This document shows positions 15,489 to 17,356 of a stretch of 17,356 nucleotides of DNA, piece after piece; within the stretch, counting starts at the first letter, position 1, and each line of letters opens with the position of its first letter. Source of the DNA: JAHWKS01 sp964458385 (lineage in GTDB: Bacteria; Planctomycetota; Planctomycetia; Pirellulales; Pirellulaceae); NCBI GenBank assembly GCA_964458385.1, contig CAYWIS010000134.1:1-17356 (forward strand). Direction: 5' to 3'. A program made the position numbers and the translations under genes. The notes under the pieces were generated by a model. The model saw only the letters and a program-made list of their open reading frames with translations. It had not been told where the DNA came from and ran no database searches.

Positions 15489-16628
15489 TCAGACAGTCTT
15501 GAACGGTTGGTATGGCTTGCGGGAATTGCTCGCCATGCGGTTGGACCGTCGGACCGCGCGGGTGGGAAAACGCAGATTGATCGCCATCTCACGCCGGGAG
15601 ACTAGGCGACTTCCTCGCCGTCGTCGCAGGCCGCATGCTTTCAACCAACGTTCGCGGAGCTTGTCTTGTAAGTCTTCGGGAACGCGGCTGCCCGCGGTCG
15701 TCGCGGTCAACTTGCCGCCGGCGCGATGCCTATGGCCGCCGCCGCGTCCCACGCCGCGAATTGTGTCGAGCAGCAGGGCCGTGGCGTCGCCGCCTTCGGC
15801 GTCCGTTCGCACCGAAAGCAGCACCTGCTTGCCGCACACAGCGGCGCAAAGGACGCGATGCACCCCTTCACAACGGATGAGTAAATCAGCGACTTCGCCA
15901 ACGATCTCGGGTCCCTGGGCCCGAGGCAGCAAGCAGAACGCCGCATCCTCGTAGATGAACGTGTTTTGCAGGGCCAGCACCAAATCGCCAAAGTAGGCGC
16001 GCGGCAACGGGGCATTGTCGATCTCGGCCAACAGTCGCGGATCGGCCCACCGGCCCAGCCAGCGGAGAATCACTCGGTCCGCCATAGAGAAGTGCGTTTC
16101 TCCCCCCTGCGTTTCGGTATGCAGGGCGTACGCCAGCGCTGTAGCCAGGTCCCGTCCGGGCTCCAATTTCTGCTCGTACAAATAGGTGGCGGCAATCGTT
16201 GCCGAAGCCGCCACCTTCGGCCGCACGTCGACAAACGCCGTGCCATTCGGCGTCGACGTCTGATGATGATCGATCACCGCCACAGGAGCGATCACCTCGC
16301 CGCTCATCAAATGATTGGCGGCGCCGGGGCCACAATCGACCAACACCACGCCCGTTCGTTCATCGGGCTGGAAGTCGTCCACTAGCTCCAGAGGCGGATT
16401 CAGCAACTCGACTAAATGCCGGTTCTCGGCCCGCACAATGGCGCCGCCCCCAATCAGGCGAGTCGGTTTTCCCAGCTTGGCCTCGATCAAATACTTGATC
16501 GCCCACCCCGTGGCGATGGCGTCTGGATCGGGGTTGTCGTGCATCACAATGGCAACCCGCTCGTACGGGGCAAGCGCCTGTAGCAAACGCTCGGACCGCG
16601 ATGGAACGCGGTTCCCCACAGAAGCCAT
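15489..16628 (-). CDS. DHH/DHHA1 family phosphoesterase (NrnA-like)
   Basis: The 379-residue protein has the DHH-superfamily signature. Motif I is HDNPDPDAIATG at 30-41 (His30, Asp34, Asp36), motif II VLVDCGPG at 95-102 (Asp98), and motif III is the DHH triplet at 120-122. The C-terminal DHHA1 substrate-binding motif is GGGHRHRAGG at 296-305. These residues bind two Mn2+ ions. Relatives degrade nano-RNA/oligoribonucleotides or pAp, or cleave cyclic dinucleotides; which applies here cannot be told from the sequence. Residues 325-379 form an unusually Arg-rich extension beyond the normal end of the fold. GGAG lies 9 bases before the ATG. A near-perfect sigma-54 promoter at 16673-16688 and a repeat copy at 16753-16767 precede it. 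Confidence 0.88.
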   Translation of the reverse strand: MASVGNRVPSRSERLLQALAPYERVAIVMHDNPDPDAIATGWAIKYLIEAKLGKPTRLIGGGAIVRAENRHLVELLNPPLELVDDFQPDERTGVVLVDCGPGAANHLMSGEVIAPVAVIDHHQTSTPNGTAFVDVRPKVAASATIAATYLYEQKLEPGRDLATALAYALHTETQGGETHFSMADRVILRWLGRWADPRLLAEIDNAPLPRAYFGDLVLALQNTFIYEDAAFCLLPRAQGPEIVGEVADLLIRCEGVHRVLCAAVCGKQVLLSVRTDAEGGDATALLLDTIRGVGRGGGHRHRAGGKLTATTAGSRVPEDLQDKLRERWLKACGLRRRRGSRLVSRREMAINLRFPTRAVRRSNRMASNSRKPYQPFKTV

Positions 16629-16672
16629 GTCGGTTCTCCGTAAAATATGGGCGACGTTACTTCTTTTTCTTT

Positions 16673-16688
16673 TGCAACCTGCGTGCCG
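16673..16688 (-). promoter_or_regulatory. Sigma-54 promoter of the DHH phosphoesterase gene
   Basis: On the minus strand this reads CGGCACGCAGGTTGCA. It matches 11 of 12 positions of TGGCACG-N4-TTGCW, with GG (16687-16686) and GC (16675-16674) exactly 10 bases apart. The predicted start near 16662 leaves a short leader of about 34 bases that includes the GGAG ribosome binding site. Confidence 0.7.
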
Positions 16689-16752
16689 CCGCTCCTGGAA
16701 GCCGTTAAGACGTCAAGTACGGTTGAAGCATACCAAAGCAGCGGGCTAAAGC

Positions 16753-16767
16753 CAGGCAAATTGACCT
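16753..16767. promoter_or_regulatory. Candidate activator-binding repeat of the DHH gene
   Basis: CAGGCAAATTGACCT keeps the G, CAA, TTG and C positions of the window-wide repeat. Its centre (16760) is 73 bp upstream of the -24 GG at 16687, the same distance as for the small membrane and ferritin-like genes. A single half-site, ACGTCAA, lies at 16710-16716; it is an exact inverse of TTGACGT at 4505-4511. Confidence 0.45.
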
Positions 16768-16927
16768 GCGGCGCAGTTTCCCCTGATGTCTTCAACCAGA
16801 GTTCCTGCGCGCCCCGTGTTCTCGAAGAGGGTAAGAGCCACAACCCTAGCGCAGAAGCAGTCCAGCTTTCGCCCCGCTATAGGCTCCAGACAGAAGATCG
16901 CGGGGCGAACGACTCGATGCCGCGGGC
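16768..16927. other. Rest of the region upstream of the DHH gene
   Basis: Beyond the promoter and repeat, this stretch holds only overlapping short frames with no ribosome binding site or recognisable motif. Together with 16629-16767 it makes a 299-base interval before the next possible gene. Confidence 0.4.
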
Positions 16928-17152
16928 TCAAACGGTATTCCACACCCTGCGTTCGGAAACATTCTGGATAGCCAGCGACTCCAGCGAAGCGCATAACTCT
17001 TGAGCAAGCGCGAACACGTGAGCAGCGGTTGCCGCGTCGTCATGTCCGTGCTGCGCACAACAGTCAGCAAGCACCGCCAGTCGCCATTTCAGCTCGGTGG
17101 CCGATTCCGATGCCAACGCGAAGGCATGGTAAAGTGGAGACATGTCGCTCAT
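16928..17152 (-). CDS. Doubtful small helical protein
   Basis: This minus-strand frame starts at ATG 17152, with a second ATG at 17143, and encodes 74 residues. They read as two amphipathic helices (LYHAFALASESATELKWRLA and ATAAHVFALAQELCASLES) with a CCAQHGHDD turn between. The composition is protein-like, and a tetratricopeptide-like or helical hairpin fold is conceivable. However, there is no Shine-Dalgarno before either ATG, no recognised family and no sigma-54 motif upstream. It is codirectional with the DHH gene, 299 bases upstream of it. It could equally be chance. Confidence 0.35.
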   Translation of the reverse strand: MSDMSPLYHAFALASESATELKWRLAVLADCCAQHGHDDAATAAHVFALAQELCASLESLAIQNVSERRVWNTV

Positions 17153-17356
17153 GGATGGAGAATTGTCCGAGGCATGACAATTCTAGGGTTCGCTGCACAA
17201 TGACGCTATAGCGGAAACGACTACTGTTTTTCCGCACCCTGCTACGAACTTCTCAGCGCCCCGCTCCGATTGTCGCGGCGATCGTGCTGGCAGCGTCGCT
17301 AGCCTTGACGGAAGAAGTTGCGTACCACGCGTTTGTTAAGCCGCTTTGCTACGCCC
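17153..17356. other. Right-edge region without a supported gene
   Basis: No gene is supported. A perfect 7-bp inverted repeat, GCGGAAA (17211-17217) and TTTCCGC (17229-17235), with T-rich bases in the right side of its loop, could be a weak terminator for a gene beyond the window edge or part of a promoter region. Confidence 0.35.

Noticed and set aside
16735..16770. GCGGGCTAAAGCC as a REP-like palindromic element
   Set aside because: Only one degenerate copy is present and its arms do not pair well; no second copy in the window supports a repeat family.

Overview
The window looks like a chromosomal segment from a planctomycete (Pirellulales-like). The reasons are moderate-to-high GC, an M81/MlrC-type metallopeptidase, a Tat-exported protein of unknown family, a soluble multi-domain hybrid kinase beside an NtrC-type regulator, and many short lineage-specific proteins. 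This assignment is an inference from gene style, not from a marker gene.

Layout. Bases 1-483 hold no gene I can support. Minus-strand genes follow: an M81 family metallopeptidase (484-1971), a 506-residue Tat-signal protein (2320-3840), a 98-residue small membrane protein (4047-4343) and a 992-residue hybrid histidine kinase with two receiver domains and an HPt domain (4635-7613). A 304-bp regulatory region separates the kinase from a divergent sigma-54-dependent response regulator (7918-9546). Next come a minus-strand ferritin-like protein (9597-10103) and, divergent from it, an operon of three different Hsp20 small heat shock proteins (10444-12053) that ends in a strong intrinsic terminator. 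Two short proteins (12272-12460, 12606-12974), a GlgX-type glycogen debranching enzyme (13126-15354), a convergent DHH-family phosphoesterase (15489-16628) and a doubtful small ORF (16928-17152) complete the window.

Main finding. I see sigma-54 (-24/-12) promoter matches, all with exact GG-N10-GC spacing, upstream of six transcription units: kinase, response regulator, Hsp20 operon (12/12 to TGGCACG-N4-TTGCW), DHH phosphoesterase (11/12), small membrane protein and ferritin-like protein (9/12 each). A 15-bp imperfect inverted repeat with core GNCAANTTGNC occurs at least eight times, only in these regulatory regions as far as I read them. In four of the six it is centred 73-74 bp upstream of the -24 GG. 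In two separate intergenic regions it is doubled with 21 bp (two helical turns) between centres. This is the layout expected of upstream activator sites for an enhancer-binding protein, and the NtrC-type regulator encoded in the middle is the obvious candidate.

Inferred circuit. A cytoplasmic hybrid kinase (His346, Asp638/Asp789, His933) phosphorylates the response regulator at Asp52. The regulator binds the repeats and turns on, through sigma-54, its own two-component pair, three Hsp20 chaperones, a ferritin-like protein, a small membrane protein and a DHH phosphoesterase. It would be a locally encoded sigma-54 stress regulon. GlgX, the two short proteins, the M81 peptidase and the Tat protein show no such promoter, so their membership is not supported.
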